64,000 nucleotides of DNA, taken from assembly GCA_004134985.1 (NCBI GenBank), contig REGQ01000008.1, positions 62,001 through 126,000 on the forward strand, given 5' to 3'. Positions within the stretch are counted from its first letter, which is position 1, and the number at the start of each line of letters is the position of its first letter. Below are positions 8,262 to 18,710 of this stretch, piece by piece. This DNA comes from Paenibacillaceae bacterium (GTDB lineage: Bacteria; Bacillota; Bacilli; Paenibacillales; Paenibacillaceae). The translations under genes were made by a program, and so were the position numbers. Under the pieces are notes generated by a model that had not been told where the DNA came from, did no database searches, and saw nothing but the letters and a program-made list of their open reading frames with translations.

Positions 8262-9280
8262 GAGGTTCTCCTTCTGCCGCTGCTGCCAGGGTCAAGCGGG
8301 AGCGCAGCCATAATCTGCGTCAGCAGCGTTTCCTGGCTGCTGCCGGAAGCCTCGCTGCGGGCATGCAGCATCAGCCGGTGGGCCAATACTGATACCGCCG
8401 TTGCCTTCAAATCATCAGGCACAACATAGTTTCTGCCTTCCATGTAAGCTGTTGCCTGCGCGGAGCGAACCCAGTCACGCGAGGCACGCGGACTTGCGCC
8501 GAGCGCCAGTTCGGAAGAATGCCTCGTCGCCGCGGCAATTTCCACGACATAAGCCAGCAGCTCCCGCTGCACATGCACTTGCATGACATCATGCTGCATG
8601 ACCAGCCAGCGCTCCGTCGATACAATTGGAGTTAGCAGCGCAAGCTGCCCGCGTCCCCCCTCGTTTTCCAGCATTCTTATTTCATCATCCGGCCGCGGAT
8701 ACCCGAGTGATAAACGCATCATGAAGCGATCCATCTGTGCTGCGGGCAACGGGAAAGTGCCATTGTCATGCAACGGGTTTTGGGTAGCCAGCAGCATGAA
8801 CGGCTGAGGAAGCCTTCTTGTTGTCCCGTCGACCGTCACCGTCCGTTCTTCCATTGCCTCCAACAGCGCGGATTGGGTGCGCGGCGACGTCCGGTTCAAC
8901 TCGTCAGCCAGCACGACATGGCTCATGATCGGCCCCGGCTGGAACGTAAACTTGCCGCTGCCCGCGTCCCATACCGAGCCGCCCGTCACATCATAGGGCT
9001 GCATATCGGATGTCAGTTGAATGCGTGAGAAATCCCCGCCGATGGTGCGGGCGAATGCCCCGGCAAGCATCGTCTTCCCAACTCCCGGAACATCCTCCAA
9101 TAAAATATGGCCGCCAGCCAGCAGCGCTGACATCGCCCGGGCGATTACTTCTTCCTTGCCAAGCAGAACATCCGCAATTCTGCTTTGCATTTGCTGGAGC
9201 AGCGCAAGGTTGTCGGCTGTCCCCTCGTCATGATCATACTGGCTGGAAGAAGTTCGATTAAGTCCCGTTATTCGTTTCAT
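8258..9280 (-). CDS. MoxR-family AAA+ ATPase
   Basis: Cytosolic chaperone-like ATPase of 340 residues. Walker A (EDVPGVGKTML) is near residue 70, the Walker B region is VLADELNRTSPRTQSALLEA, and sensor 1 is ATQNPLHDNGT. The start is ATG 9280, seven bases after GGGAGG; the upstream in-frame ATG (9301) lacks a ribosome site. First gene of the moxR-DUF58-transglutaminase operon. MoxR proteins help activate or fold partner proteins with VWA-like domains; here the likely partner is the DUF58 product. Confidence 0.93.
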   Translation of the reverse strand: MKRITGLNRTSSSQYDHDEGTADNLALLQQMQSRIADVLLGKEEVIARAMSALLAGGHILLEDVPGVGKTMLAGAFARTIGGDFSRIQLTSDMQPYDVTGGSVWDAGSGKFTFQPGPIMSHVVLADELNRTSPRTQSALLEAMEERTVTVDGTTRRLPQPFMLLATQNPLHDNGTFPLPAAQMDRFMMRLSLGYPRPDDEIRMLENEGGRGQLALLTPIVSTERWLVMQHDVMQVHVQRELLAYVVEIAAATRHSSELALGASPRASRDWVRSAQATAYMEGRNYVVPDDLKATAVSVLAHRLMLHARSEASGSSQETLLTQIMAALPLDPGSSGRRRTS

Positions 9281-9460
9281 GAATCCGCCTCCCGGTTGCA
9301 TACTATTCTATCAACCAGTTTGACCAGATTCCTATGCATCTAGACCTTGCAGAAACAAATGCGCAAGGCCTGCTGCGCGCGATCTATTGGAACAACCTGT
9401 AACAATAATGCCCAAGAAGCTGCTGCACTTGGTTATGCATGCTGCATGCGCCAGCACAGC

Positions 9461-9488
9461 AAAAACAAGCCCCATCCGAAGACGGGGC
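9461..9488 (-). terminator. Terminator of the peroxiredoxin gene
   Basis: On the minus strand an 8-bp stem closed by a TTCG tetraloop (9481-9488 with 9469-9476) is followed by TTGTTTTT. It lies 30 bp beyond the bcp stop codon. Confidence 0.85.
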
Positions 9489-9517
9489 CGATGTTGTCCT
9501 TAACCGGTAAACCGCGG

Positions 9518-9991
9518 CTAAGACTGTTCCTGTATGTAGGCAAGCGCAGCTTCAATGTGACCCTTCACCTTCACTTTACGCCATTCCTTGACGAGCATCC
9601 CTTCGGCATCAATCAGAAAAGTCGAGCGTACGATGCCCATATATTGCTTGCCGTACATGCTTTTCTTCTGCCATACCCCGTATAGCTCTGATACCTCATG
9701 TTCCTCATCCGCCAACAGCAGAAACGGCAGATTATGCTTTTCAATAAAGGTAAGGTGCCGCTTCACAGGATCTGTGCTAATGCCTAGAATAACGGTATTA
9801 TGGGCGCTGAATTCTGGATTCGCATCCCGAAAATTGCATGCCTGTGTTGTACAGCTTGCGGTCAAATCTTTTGGATAAAAATACAGCAGCACCTGTTTTC
9901 CGCGGAAATCCGAAAGCGACACCTGCTCCCCGTTCGAGGCAGGCAGTGTAAAATCAGGGGCCAAGGCCCCTTCTTCAATATGCATAGTCAA
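9518..9991 (-). CDS. bcp: Thioredoxin-dependent peroxiredoxin, BCP/PrxQ type
   Basis: Reduces hydrogen peroxide and organic peroxides with thioredoxin. The 157 residues fit the family: APDFTLP at the N terminus, FYPKDLTASCTTQAC with peroxidatic and resolving cysteines five apart as in PrxQ, and GISTDPVKRH further on. The start is taken as TTG 9991, seven bases after GGAGGG; ATG 9985 (two codons in) is the alternative. Monocistronic, with its own terminator. Confidence 0.92.
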   Translation of the reverse strand: MTMHIEEGALAPDFTLPASNGEQVSLSDFRGKQVLLYFYPKDLTASCTTQACNFRDANPEFSAHNTVILGISTDPVKRHLTFIEKHNLPFLLLADEEHEVSELYGVWQKKSMYGKQYMGIVRSTFLIDAEGMLVKEWRKVKVKGHIEAALAYIQEQS

Positions 9992-10012
9992 AAATCTCCC
10001 TCCATAATGCTG

Positions 10013-10807
10013 TTATGATCCGGCGCCTCGATATTTTTTAACACCATGGTTCCAGATTGCAAGCCCCGCAGCAGCGAATACAGCGCCGACAAGCGGCGTT
10101 AGCAATGCCATCGTTGCTTCGCTTCCCTCCGGACGGTTCAGGAAATACGAGGCGGGATATACACCCACAAAAGCAAATGGCAGCAACCAGGTCAATACGA
10201 ACCGAATGGTGCGATTGTAAATGCCTACCGGATAGCGTCCGTAGTTTTGAATGTTGTACAACAGCGGCACGATACCTGTTGGCGAGTCTGAATAGAAAGC
10301 CGTTGCCGTGATGGCAATGTAAAGGCCAAAATAGACGAGTACCGAGCCAATAATAAACACAGCCAGCAGCATAATATCAAGCAAATCAGGAGTGATACCC
10401 ATTTGAAACCAGCAAACACTCATTATGCCAAGTCCGAATAACGAACCAATCAGCGAGGGCGGGTCCATATTTTCCAGCAGCACCTGCACAAGATTATGCG
10501 CCGGACGGGTCAGCACACGATCCATCTCTCCTTTTACAATGTAACGCTCACTGAACTGCCACAGATTAAAAAAGCAGCTAAATATCCCGTAAGGAACCAT
10601 GAAATAGCCGTAGACGAACACAACCTCCGCCTCAGACCAGCCGCTCAGCGAATCAGTATGCTGAAAGACGATCAGAATAAAGATCAGATTCATTCCCTGA
10701 AACAGCAAGTCGGAAGCGACTTGAATCCAGAAGTCTGTGCGGTATGTCATTCGAGTTTTCATGTAATTTTTAAAATATTCCCAGAACAGCATTGAATAAA
10801 ACATCAT
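10013..10807 (-). CDS. ABC-2 type membrane subunit (second)
   Basis: Six-helix integral membrane protein of 264 residues, resembling the ABC2_membrane_6/DUF990 group. It follows the sister membrane gene by two bases, and GGGAGGG precedes ATG 10807 by five bases (ATG 10804 is an alternative). The first residues MMFYSMLFWEYFKNYMKTRMTYR match the usual amphipathic N terminus. With the two upstream genes it makes an export-type ABC transporter. Substrate unknown; family members are annotated as viologen or drug exporters without firm evidence. Confidence 0.85.
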   Translation of the reverse strand: MMFYSMLFWEYFKNYMKTRMTYRTDFWIQVASDLLFQGMNLIFILIVFQHTDSLSGWSEAEVVFVYGYFMVPYGIFSCFFNLWQFSERYIVKGEMDRVLTRPAHNLVQVLLENMDPPSLIGSLFGLGIMSVCWFQMGITPDLLDIMLLAVFIIGSVLVYFGLYIAITATAFYSDSPTGIVPLLYNIQNYGRYPVGIYNRTIRFVLTWLLPFAFVGVYPASYFLNRPEGSEATMALLTPLVGAVFAAAGLAIWNHGVKKYRGAGS

Positions 10808-10809
10808 TG

Positions 10810-11604
10810 TCACCCTCCCTGCACGAATAGCCGATGTCGCGCCGTCCGCCAAACCCATTCAATTGGCAGCAGCAGCAGCACAAACCAGATGAATTGCAGC
10901 CCAAGAACTTTAAAAGCCTCAACGCCTTCTGTGCGCCCTGTAAATACGGAGCTCGGCAAATACGTAATCGCTTGGAACGGCAGCCACTTCATCACCGTCT
11001 CCAACCAGCCGGGAAGAAAGGACATCGGTACGACGACACCGGAGAACAAATCGACCATTACCCGTTTCATCCGAATCATACCGGAGTTATTTTCCACAAA
11101 AAAAGCTAACAGGCCTGTCAGCATATTAATTTGCGTATTGATTAAAAAGCTGAAAATGAGCATTACGGCATACATCAGCCAGACGGTAGGATCTGTAGGC
11201 AGTCGCACCGGGAAGAGCAGACTGACCACGAGCATTCCAGGCACCATAAACAGCAGCAGACGGAACAGTCCCTCGCCCAGCCCTTGCATCAATTTTACAA
11301 TTAAATAGTTGTAGGGACGAATAAATTGAATGGCAACACTGCCATCACGAATTTCATTGGCGATTTCACTGTCCAGATTGTTGTAGTAAAAAGCTCTTGC
11401 CATCCAGGATACAGCAACGTAAGTTGTCATCTGAGCAACCGTAAACCCCGCAAGAACCGTCTTGTCGCCGTAGATCGCCTGCCATAGGAAATAATAAGCA
11501 CCAATGTTAATGGCATAAATAATAATTCCGCTATAATAATTGACCCGATAAGCGAGCATCATTAAAAAGCGGATTCGAATTAATTCTAAATAGGCACCAT
11601 TCAT
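10810..11604 (-). CDS. ABC-2 type membrane subunit (first)
   Basis: 264-residue membrane protein with six predicted helices and the conserved ending seen in ABC2_membrane_6 proteins. The region SEIANEIRDGSVAIQFIRPY is typical of this family and also occurs in partner form in the next gene (KGEMDRVLTRPAHN). Start ATG 11604 overlaps the ATPase stop by four bases. Forms a heterodimeric channel with the downstream gene. Confidence 0.86.
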   Translation of the reverse strand: MNGAYLELIRIRFLMMLAYRVNYYSGIIIYAINIGAYYFLWQAIYGDKTVLAGFTVAQMTTYVAVSWMARAFYYNNLDSEIANEIRDGSVAIQFIRPYNYLIVKLMQGLGEGLFRLLLFMVPGMLVVSLLFPVRLPTDPTVWLMYAVMLIFSFLINTQINMLTGLLAFFVENNSGMIRMKRVMVDLFSGVVVPMSFLPGWLETVMKWLPFQAITYLPSSVFTGRTEGVEAFKVLGLQFIWFVLLLLPIEWVWRTARHRLFVQGG

Positions 11605-12611
11605 GAGGACACCTTGTCCGTCTTGTAAATTTCGCGAATGATTTCGTCGGTGTTCGTCTCAATAATTTTTATGTCCCGAATATCCGCATTTCCCATCCCT
11701 ACAACCTTGGAGAGTGCATCAGATACATTCACATGGTTGGGCAGCCACATGCTCGCCTGCAACTCGTTGCCTTTGGTCCATTTCACATCCATGCCGCTTG
11801 TCAGCCCATTGAGCACCTGTAGTTGCACAGAGCTGCCGAACTGAAATTGCACTTCTCTGCCCTTGCTCCAATTGTCCTTTAAATTGTCCAGACTGCCATC
11901 ATAAATAATTCGGCCGTCATCAAGCATAATAACTCGTGAGCAGAGCGCTTCGATATCCTGCAAATCATGGGTGGTCAACAATATGGTTGTCCCCTGCTCC
12001 CGGTTCAGTTGCAGCAGGAAATCCCTGATTTCTGTCTTGACAAGAATATCCAGCCCGATTGTCGGCTCATCAAGAAACAGGATTGACGGGTTATGCAGCA
12101 GAGCGGCAACAAGCTCGCAACGCATCCGCTGTCCAAGACTTAGCTTCCGCACTGGCCGATTCAACAAGTCTCCCAAATCTAATCGCTGTACCAATTCATC
12201 AAGCCGTCTTTTGAAGTCAGCTTCCGGTACTTTGTATACTTTTCCCAGCAGTCGGAAGGATTCGATAACACCGATGTCCCACCATAGCTGGCTGCGTTGT
12301 CCGAACACAACACCTATATTTTGCACAAACTTTTCCCGCTCTTTATGGGGTATAAACCCACTAACCCGCAGATGTCCCGAGGTTGGAACAAGAATGCCTG
12401 TGAGCATCTTGATCGTTGTTGATTTACCAGCGCCATTTTCACCAATATAACCGCATATTTCGCCTTCCGGTATTTGAAAGCTGATATCCTTTACCGCTGT
12501 CATCTCAGTATATTCGCGTTTTAATAAATCCTTTAGTGCGCCAGCAAGTCCCTCTCGGTTTTTCTGCACTTTGAACTGCTTTCTAAGGAGTTTTACATCG
12601 ATTGCTGACAT
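11601..12611 (-). CDS. ABC exporter ATP-binding protein
   Basis: 336-residue ATPase driving the two membrane proteins encoded after it. Walker A is GENGAGKSTT, the Q-loop follows at FGQRSQLWWD, the signature is LSLGQRMR, and Walker B is ILFLDEPTIGLD, followed by the H-loop TTHDLQD. The C-terminal 90 residues are the extension typical of ABC-2 exporter ATPases. First gene of the operon; each gene overlaps or nearly touches the next. Upstream 12612-12925 holds no gene. Confidence 0.93.
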   Translation of the reverse strand: MSAIDVKLLRKQFKVQKNREGLAGALKDLLKREYTEMTAVKDISFQIPEGEICGYIGENGAGKSTTIKMLTGILVPTSGHLRVSGFIPHKEREKFVQNIGVVFGQRSQLWWDIGVIESFRLLGKVYKVPEADFKRRLDELVQRLDLGDLLNRPVRKLSLGQRMRCELVAALLHNPSILFLDEPTIGLDILVKTEIRDFLLQLNREQGTTILLTTHDLQDIEALCSRVIMLDDGRIIYDGSLDNLKDNWSKGREVQFQFGSSVQLQVLNGLTSGMDVKWTKGNELQASMWLPNHVNVSDALSKVVGMGNADIRDIKIIETNTDEIIREIYKTDKVSS

Positions 12612-12925
12612 TGACCGTTAACCGCCCTTCTGTTTCGACATTTCCCGGGAAATTGTGATATATTTTTACTTAATAGCTTGCAGAGTAATGGTCCGGCAAA
12701 TTATAATTTTAAGATATGCAACATGATATGACAATCCTCTGGGACAAAATCAATTTATGCGAGCCATTTTTAACATTTAATGGAATCGATGGGTTGAAGA
12801 TTAAAAACCTGCATCGTTCTAATTTTGTCTTATTTTCATCCCTTTTCATGCCGCAAACCTCCGTAGTCCGTGACCTCGGAGCATAACAACAGTCAAAATA
12901 AGTAGGGAAAGGGTGAACTCAGCCA

Positions 12926-13963
12926 ATGTCACGCAGACGTGCCAAAAAAAAGCGGAATACACCCTGGAAATGGGTAATGTACACGACAATTGTTTTGTTG
13001 GCAAGCGCTATCGGATACGTGGTTTACCAAGGCACCGGTGCCTATATTGCTTTGGATAACTTTGACAAAAGCGATGGAGAATCCAAATTTGAGCAGTTTG
13101 AAGATACGGTGCAGAAGGAACCGCCTAAATGGGAAGGCCGTGAACGCGTCAACATTTTGCTGCTGGGCGGCGATGCCCGCGATTCAGATAAGAACGGCAT
13201 TGCGCGCTCCGACTCAATTATGGTCGTGTCAATTGATCCCCAAACGAAGAAAGCGCACTTGTTGTCCGTCTTGCGCGACACCTATGTAACCATCCCCGGG
13301 CATGGCAAAGCCCGAATCAATACGGCTATCACAACAGGCGGGGCCAAATTAGCGATGGAGACGGTTGGCGACCTGATGGGACTTGATATTCAATATTTTG
13401 TCTATGCCGAGTTTGAAGGGTTTAAAGCGATGATTGATGCGATTGGCGGCGTTAATTTTGATGTAGAAAAAAATATGCGCTATACCGATAATGCCGATGG
13501 AAATCGCTACGACATCGACTTGAAAAAGGGCTATCAGCTGCTGGATGGCGACAAGGCGCTGCAATACGTCCGGTTTCGCCATGACAAACTGTCTGATTTC
13601 ACCCGTACCGAACGCCAGCGGAATTTTCTAAAAGCGGTCGCAACTGAGATGCAATCGACGTGGAATTTGCTAAGAATGAAAGAAATTTTGGAGAGCGTTC
13701 AGCCCTATATTGATACGAATCTGGCTGTTAGTGATATGCTTAAGCTTGGTCAGCTTGGCCTGAGTATGCATGTGGCCGGCTCGGAGCAGGTGCCGCCGCT
13801 CAATCTGCTGTACGATGCTGAAATTGGCGGCTCCTCTGTGCTTGCTGTGCGCGATACGCAAAAAGTGCTCGAATTTGTGCAGGAAACGCTGCAGAAGGAC
13901 GAGATGGTGGCCGCGGAGAACAAGCCGGATGATGCAGGCAAGTCTGTGGAAGCAGCTCAATAA
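12926..13963 (+). CDS. LytR-CpsA-Psr (LCP) family protein
   Basis: Type II membrane protein of 345 residues: a basic N terminus, one helix (about residues 13-33), then the extracellular LCP domain. LCP enzymes transfer undecaprenyl-linked teichoic acids or polysaccharides to peptidoglycan. Diagnostic motifs are LLLGGDARDSDKNGIARSDS with the catalytic-site Arg and Asp residues, SVLRDTYVTIPG, and FEGFKAMIDAIGGV; the RFRHDKLSDFTRTERQ motif closes the pocket. A GGG-rich ribosome site (AAAGGGTGA) precedes ATG 12926. Its specific polymer substrate cannot be told. Confidence 0.93.
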   Translation: MSRRRAKKKRNTPWKWVMYTTIVLLASAIGYVVYQGTGAYIALDNFDKSDGESKFEQFEDTVQKEPPKWEGRERVNILLLGGDARDSDKNGIARSDSIMVVSIDPQTKKAHLLSVLRDTYVTIPGHGKARINTAITTGGAKLAMETVGDLMGLDIQYFVYAEFEGFKAMIDAIGGVNFDVEKNMRYTDNADGNRYDIDLKKGYQLLDGDKALQYVRFRHDKLSDFTRTERQRNFLKAVATEMQSTWNLLRMKEILESVQPYIDTNLAVSDMLKLGQLGLSMHVAGSEQVPPLNLLYDAEIGGSSVLAVRDTQKVLEFVQETLQKDEMVAAENKPDDAGKSVEAAQ

Positions 13964-14051
13964 CGGATTAACTGATTAACTTACCATTTGCTGCCGTACT
14001 CTTAACCGAGGCGGCATTTGCTTTGAACAATGATCTGAAGGAGGGTGCGCG

Positions 14052-15401
14052 TTGACCACCTCTAATAATACTGCTCATACGAATACCATTCATTCCTCCC
14101 GGCAGCGCTCGGAACAGCTCTATAATGAAGCGCTGCAGCATATAGTAGGCGGCGTTAACAGTCCGTCACGTTCCTTCAAGGCCGTGGGCGGCGGTGCGCC
14201 GGTATTTATGGAACGCGCCAATGGCGCTTATTTCTGGGATGTAGACGGCAACCGCTATATTGACTATCTGGCGGCCTATGGCCCGATTATAACCGGACAT
14301 GCTCATCCCCATATTACAGAAGCGATTGTCCGCGCTGCCCAGAATGGCACCTTGTACGGCACGCCTACCGAGCTTGAAATCAGGCTAGCCAAAATGTTGA
14401 AATCAGCCATACCTTCACTGGACAAGGTGCGGTTTGTTAACTCTGGTACAGAAGCGGTCATGACCACAATTCGTGTCGCACGGGCCTATACCAAGCGCAA
14501 TAAAATAATCAAGTTTGCCGGCTGCTATCACGGCCACTCCGATCTTGTGCTGGTCGCGGCCGGATCTGGCCCTTCAACGCTTGGCATTCCAGACAGTGCA
14601 GGCATCCCGCCAAGTATCGCACAGGAAGTCATTACAGTGCCATTCAATGATCTGGATGACCTGCGCCTCGCACTTGAGCGCTGGGGCGATGATGTTGCTG
14701 CAGTGATGGTGGAGCCGATCGTCGGCAATTTCGGCATGGTAATGCCTGAGCCTGGCTTTCTCGAAGGTCTATGCCAATTAACCCGGGCCGCAGGCGCACT
14801 TGTTATCTATGATGAAGTGATCACCGGGTTTCGCTTCCACTACGGGACAGCGCAAACCTATGAAGCGTTTGACGATCATCAAGCCATTGCGCCGGACCTG
14901 ACCGCTCTTGGCAAAGTCATTGGCGGCGGCCTCCCAATCGGCGCGTACGGCGGACGCAAAGAAGTGATGGAACAGGTTGCACCGCTTGGACCGGCCTATC
15001 AGGCGGGGACAATGGCAGGCAATCCGGCATCAATCGCCGCTGGCATCGCTTGCCTTGAAGTGCTTGGCCAACCGGATGTTTATCCAAGGATGGACGCGCT
15101 CGCCCAGCAGCTTGGCAGCGGTCTGCAGCAGGCAGCGGATAAACATGGCATTCCGTTGACCATCAATCGGATTAAAGGAGCAATCTCCACCCATTTCTGT
15201 GATCATCCCGTCACGAACTACGAGGAAGCACAGCAGACCGATGGCGAACAATTCGCCCGATTCTTCCGGCAGATGCTGAATCGGGGCATTTGTCTGGCGC
15301 CTTCCAAATATGAAGCTTGGTTTCTTACCATTTCCCATACGGAACAGGATATTGCACATACCATTGAAGCAGCCGAGCAAAGTTTCGCTGCATTAAGATA
15401 A
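14052..15401 (+). CDS. gsaB: Glutamate-1-semialdehyde 2,1-aminomutase
   Basis: PLP enzyme making 5-aminolevulinate for tetrapyrrole synthesis. The 449 residues contain [11 protein letters not shown] near 32, the PLP aspartate Asp254 (YDEVITGF) and the Schiff-base lysine Lys288 ([11 protein letters not shown]). The start is TTG 14052 after GGAGGG. It heads a tight run with pepT and a lipoate ligase (14- and 18-bp gaps) and lies away from the main hem cluster, as expected for a second, GsaB-type copy; HemL cannot be excluded. Confidence 0.92.
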   Translation: MTTSNNTAHTNTIHSSRQRSEQLYNEALQHIVGGVNSPSRSFKAVGGGAPVFMERANGAYFWDVDGNRYIDYLAAYGPIITGHAHPHITEAIVRAAQNGTLYGTPTELEIRLAKMLKSAIPSLDKVRFVNSGTEAVMTTIRVARAYTKRNKIIKFAGCYHGHSDLVLVAAGSGPSTLGIPDSAGIPPSIAQEVITVPFNDLDDLRLALERWGDDVAAVMVEPIVGNFGMVMPEPGFLEGLCQLTRAAGALVIYDEVITGFRFHYGTAQTYEAFDDHQAIAPDLTALGKVIGGGLPIGAYGGRKEVMEQVAPLGPAYQAGTMAGNPASIAAGIACLEVLGQPDVYPRMDALAQQLGSGLQQAADKHGIPLTINRIKGAISTHFCDHPVTNYEEAQQTDGEQFARFFRQMLNRGICLAPSKYEAWFLTISHTEQDIAHTIEAAEQSFAALR

Positions 15402-15415
15402 GGAGCGATGCAAAG

Positions 15416-16657
15416 ATGAAAGATGAGATCATTCAACGGTTCACCTCCTATGTCAAGATCGACACGCAATCCGATGCAGATGTGGAACAATGTCCGTCCA
15501 CAGCAGGGCAATTGACGCTTGCCCGCCAGCTAGTTGATGAACTGCAGGCGATTGGATTAACGGATATAACGCTGGATGAAAACGGCTATGTTATGGCTAC
15601 CTTAGCTTCCAACATAGACCATGAAGTGCCAACGATCGGTTTTATGGCTCATCTGGATACGGCCACTGACTTTACCGGCACCAATGTCAATCCGCAAATC
15701 GTCGAAAATTACGATGGCGGCGATATTGTGCTGAATAAAGAACGTCCTGTCATCTTGTCTCCTGCCCAATTTCCTGAGCTTGACCGTTACAAAGGACATA
15801 CATTGATCACCACCGACGGTACGACACTGCTTGGTGCGGATGACAAAGCTGGCATTGCGGAAATTGTGACAGCGATGAGCTATTTGACAGCCCACCCGGA
15901 AATCAAGCACGGCAAAGTCAGAGTTGCGTTCACACCGGATGAAGAGATCGGCAGAGGCCCGCATCGTTTTGATGTTGCTGCGTTTGATGCCGCATATGCT
16001 TATACGTTGGATGGCGGACGGCTAGGCGAGCTCCAGTACGAAAGTTTTAATGCTGCCGCTGCTAAAATTACATGCAACGGAACCAATGTGCATCCAGGCA
16101 CTGCAAAAGGAAAAATGGTGAGTGCCGCCAAAATCGCGATGGAACTGCACAGCAAATTGCCTGCTGAACAAGCGCCGGAATTTACAGAGGGCTATGAAGG
16201 CTTCTATCATCTGCTGTCGATTCATGGCGATGTGGAGCAAACGAAATTGCACTATATTATCCGCGACTTTGACCGCAAGCAATTTGACAACCGTAAAGCG
16301 TTCATGACCGCCATCGTTCATGATTTGCAGCAGAAATATGGGCAGGAGCGTATCCTACTCGAAATGAATGATCAATATTTCAACATGGGTGAAAAAATCA
16401 AGCCTGTCATGCATATTGTGGAAATTGCGAAAGAAGCCATGCTTAGCCTTGGCATTGAGCCGGTCATTGAACCGATACGGGGCGGAACGGACGGCTCGCA
16501 ATTGTCCTATATGGGCTTGCCAACGCCTAACATTTTTACCGGCGGCGAAAACTACCATGGAAAATTCGAATACGTTTCGGTCGACAATATGTTGAAAGCT
16601 GTCACTGTCATTGTTGAAATCATCAAGCGGTTTGAGCAGCAGCATGTTGTAGAATAA
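15416..16657 (+). CDS. pepT: Peptidase T (tripeptide aminopeptidase)
   Basis: Cytosolic dizinc M20 peptidase releasing the N-terminal residue of tripeptides. Zinc and catalytic residues are visible: His79 and Asp81 in MAHLDT, the Asp of LLGADDKAG, and the Glu pair of DEEIGRG, with the C-terminal histidine in FTGGENYHG. The 413-residue length matches the family. Second gene of the gsaB-pepT-lipoate ligase run. Confidence 0.96.
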   Translation: MKDEIIQRFTSYVKIDTQSDADVEQCPSTAGQLTLARQLVDELQAIGLTDITLDENGYVMATLASNIDHEVPTIGFMAHLDTATDFTGTNVNPQIVENYDGGDIVLNKERPVILSPAQFPELDRYKGHTLITTDGTTLLGADDKAGIAEIVTAMSYLTAHPEIKHGKVRVAFTPDEEIGRGPHRFDVAAFDAAYAYTLDGGRLGELQYESFNAAAAKITCNGTNVHPGTAKGKMVSAAKIAMELHSKLPAEQAPEFTEGYEGFYHLLSIHGDVEQTKLHYIIRDFDRKQFDNRKAFMTAIVHDLQQKYGQERILLEMNDQYFNMGEKIKPVMHIVEIAKEAMLSLGIEPVIEPIRGGTDGSQLSYMGLPTPNIFTGGENYHGKFEYVSVDNMLKAVTVIVEIIKRFEQQHVVE

Positions 16658-16675
16658 GGAACGGAGGAATCCAAA

Positions 16676-17695
16676 ATGCAGTTTATTGACAACAAAGGAA
16701 TTACGGATCCGGCAATCAACCTTGCGCTGGAAGAATATGCGTTGCGGAATTTGCCGATGGATGACAGCTATCTGCTCTTCTATATTAACGAGCCGTCCAT
16801 TATTATCGGTAAAAACCAAAACACCATTGAGGAAATAAACAAAGGGTATGTGGAAGAAAACGGCATTCATGTTGTTCGGCGGCTATCAGGGGGCGGAGCT
16901 GTTTATCATGACCTTGGAAATCTTAATTTCAGCTTCCTGACCAAGGATGACGGGCAATCCTTCAGCAATTTCGCGAAATTTACGCAGCCTGTTATTGACA
17001 CGCTGCAGAAGCTTAGCGTCAATGCCGCTCTTACCGGACGCAATGATATCCAGGTTGGAGAACAGAAAATTTCCGGCAATGCACAATTTACGACAAAAGG
17101 ACGCCTGTTTACTCATGGCACCCTCCTGTTTAACTCGGCTATGGAAAATGTCGCTTCCGCCCTTCAGGTCAAACCAATGAAAATTGAATCAAAAAGCACC
17201 AAATCGGTTCGTTCACGCGTAGCCAATATTTCTGAGTTTTTGGCAACACCGCTCACAATTGAACAATTTCGCGAGACGCTGCTGCGGGAGCTGTTTCAAT
17301 GCGATCCAACCCAAATTCAAGTATACCCGCTGACCGATGAGCAATGGGCTGCCGTTCACAAGCTAGCTGACGAGCGGTATCGCACCTGGGACTGGAATTA
17401 CGGCCATTCGCCGAAATTTAATTTGCAGCATGCCGTTAAATTTCCTTCCGGAATTGTCGATGTAAGGCTGCTTGTCGAAGAAGGAAAAATTGCCGATTGC
17501 AAAATATATGGCGATTTCTTCGGCATACTTGACGTAGCTGAGTTGGAGAAAGCACTGTGCGGTACCCGATATGTCGAGGCTGACATCCGCTCGGTACTGG
17601 AAGGAATCGATCTGAGCCGCTACTTCGGCCAGATGTCGTTAGAAGCCTTCGTCGCCCTGCTGCTGCAGCAGGAACAGCCGCCAGCGCTTAGCTAA
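16676..17695 (+). CDS. lplJ: Lipoate-protein ligase
   Basis: Activates free lipoate with ATP and attaches it to lipoyl domains of dehydrogenase complexes. The 339 residues hold the ligase domain with the lipoate loop RRLSGGGAVYHDLGN, the NKIS-like EQKISGNAQ strand and the C-terminal accessory domain of about 90 residues, as in B. subtilis LplJ. ATG 16676 follows GGAGG. Last gene of its run; a terminator lies at 17826. Confidence 0.94.
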   Translation: MQFIDNKGITDPAINLALEEYALRNLPMDDSYLLFYINEPSIIIGKNQNTIEEINKGYVEENGIHVVRRLSGGGAVYHDLGNLNFSFLTKDDGQSFSNFAKFTQPVIDTLQKLSVNAALTGRNDIQVGEQKISGNAQFTTKGRLFTHGTLLFNSAMENVASALQVKPMKIESKSTKSVRSRVANISEFLATPLTIEQFRETLLRELFQCDPTQIQVYPLTDEQWAAVHKLADERYRTWDWNYGHSPKFNLQHAVKFPSGIVDVRLLVEEGKIADCKIYGDFFGILDVAELEKALCGTRYVEADIRSVLEGIDLSRYFGQMSLEAFVALLLQQEQPPALS

Positions 17696-17825
17696 TTGCA
17701 ACAGTTACCTGAATCATCAGTATTGAACAGGTTTGCGCCGTCCTCCAGGTGGGATGCGGTCGTTCGCTCCTTTTTTTTAGAGACAGCTAAGCGGCACACG
17801 TACTTGATTATATTTCCACAATACA

Positions 17826-17860
17826 AAATCCAGACGGTCAGTTCTCCGTCTGGATTTTTG
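17826..17860 (+). terminator. Terminator after lplJ
   Basis: A 12-bp perfect stem (17826-17837 with 17846-17857, loop eight) ends in TTTTTG on the plus strand. It lies between convergent genes and may serve both, though the minus-strand T tract is short. Confidence 0.85.
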
Positions 17861-17890
17861 TTAGCGTGCTTGGCGAGGCAAGTTCAACGC

Positions 17891-18694
17891 CTAGTATTGT
17901 TTTTCCATTTTATATTGATTGCTGTTTTTGATCATTTTGAATGTTTTCGTACCATTGTTCAAACCTGCATCAATTGTCGTATCGATAATAACCCATTTGC
18001 CGTTCAGATAAACTTCATTCCATGCATGATACACATCCAACTGGTCCGTTGTACCCATGACCAATTTCGTAGGAATATCCAAGCTGCGCAGCATCGCTGC
18101 GGTTAACGCGGCATAGCCGTAGCAAATGTCCTTGTTCGTTTCGAATGTTTTGTCAATTTGCGGAATGTAGTCAGTCGTTACGTTTGCAGCAAGTTTTTTA
18201 TCGTATTTAACGTTGTTAATGATATATTCATAGACTGCTTTCACCTTATCGGCGTCCGTCTTCTTCTGCTCTGTAATTTCCTTGGCTTTAACAATTGCGG
18301 TGCTGCTGGGCGTCCAGTTAACATTCTGGATCGAATTCAGAAACACATTCTTCGCGTCCGCCAACTTAACTGTAACGGTTTCTCTGCCTGCTACTTTATA
18401 TTGATTGCCTGTTGTATTCTCAAGCAACGTAATGGTATATTCTCCGTTCCCCAATTGCAGAGGAAACATTTCTTCCTGGTTCGCTGTCAGGTTGTACGTA
18501 TATTTGTCTGCGCCTCTTACAATCATTACTTTTGTTTTAATGTTCTTCTTCACCGCATATTGAACACCGATGACACCCTTGTTCACATTGGTAAGATTAA
18601 GCCATTCGGCCTGTGCAGCCGCCTTCGGTGCTGCCAAGTTGAATTGAAGTGCAATTACGGCAAACAACGTCAATACAAGCGTAAATTTACGCAT
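17891..18694 (-). CDS. Secreted transglutaminase-like protein under c-di-GMP riboswitches
   Basis: 267 residues: signal peptide (cleavage likely after AAPKAAAQA near 29), a region of about 100 residues without a recognised domain, then a transglutaminase-like core. The triad is Cys191 (DICYGYAALTA), His223 (YHAWNEVYL) and Asp238 (VIIDTTID). Proteins of this type cut or cross-link peptides outside the cell; the actual reaction is unknown. The ribosome site AAAGGAG lies immediately after the 3' end of a c-di-GMP-I aptamer, so translation is probably governed by c-di-GMP. The neighbour on the same strand upstream is a class D sortase, which suggests surface remodelling. Confidence 0.88.
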   Translation of the reverse strand: MRKFTLVLTLFAVIALQFNLAAPKAAAQAEWLNLTNVNKGVIGVQYAVKKNIKTKVMIVRGADKYTYNLTANQEEMFPLQLGNGEYTITLLENTTGNQYKVAGRETVTVKLADAKNVFLNSIQNVNWTPSSTAIVKAKEITEQKKTDADKVKAVYEYIINNVKYDKKLAANVTTDYIPQIDKTFETNKDICYGYAALTAAMLRSLDIPTKLVMGTTDQLDVYHAWNEVYLNGKWVIIDTTIDAGLNNGTKTFKMIKNSNQYKMEKQY

Positions 18695-18710
18695 GATAAA
18701 ACTCCTTTCG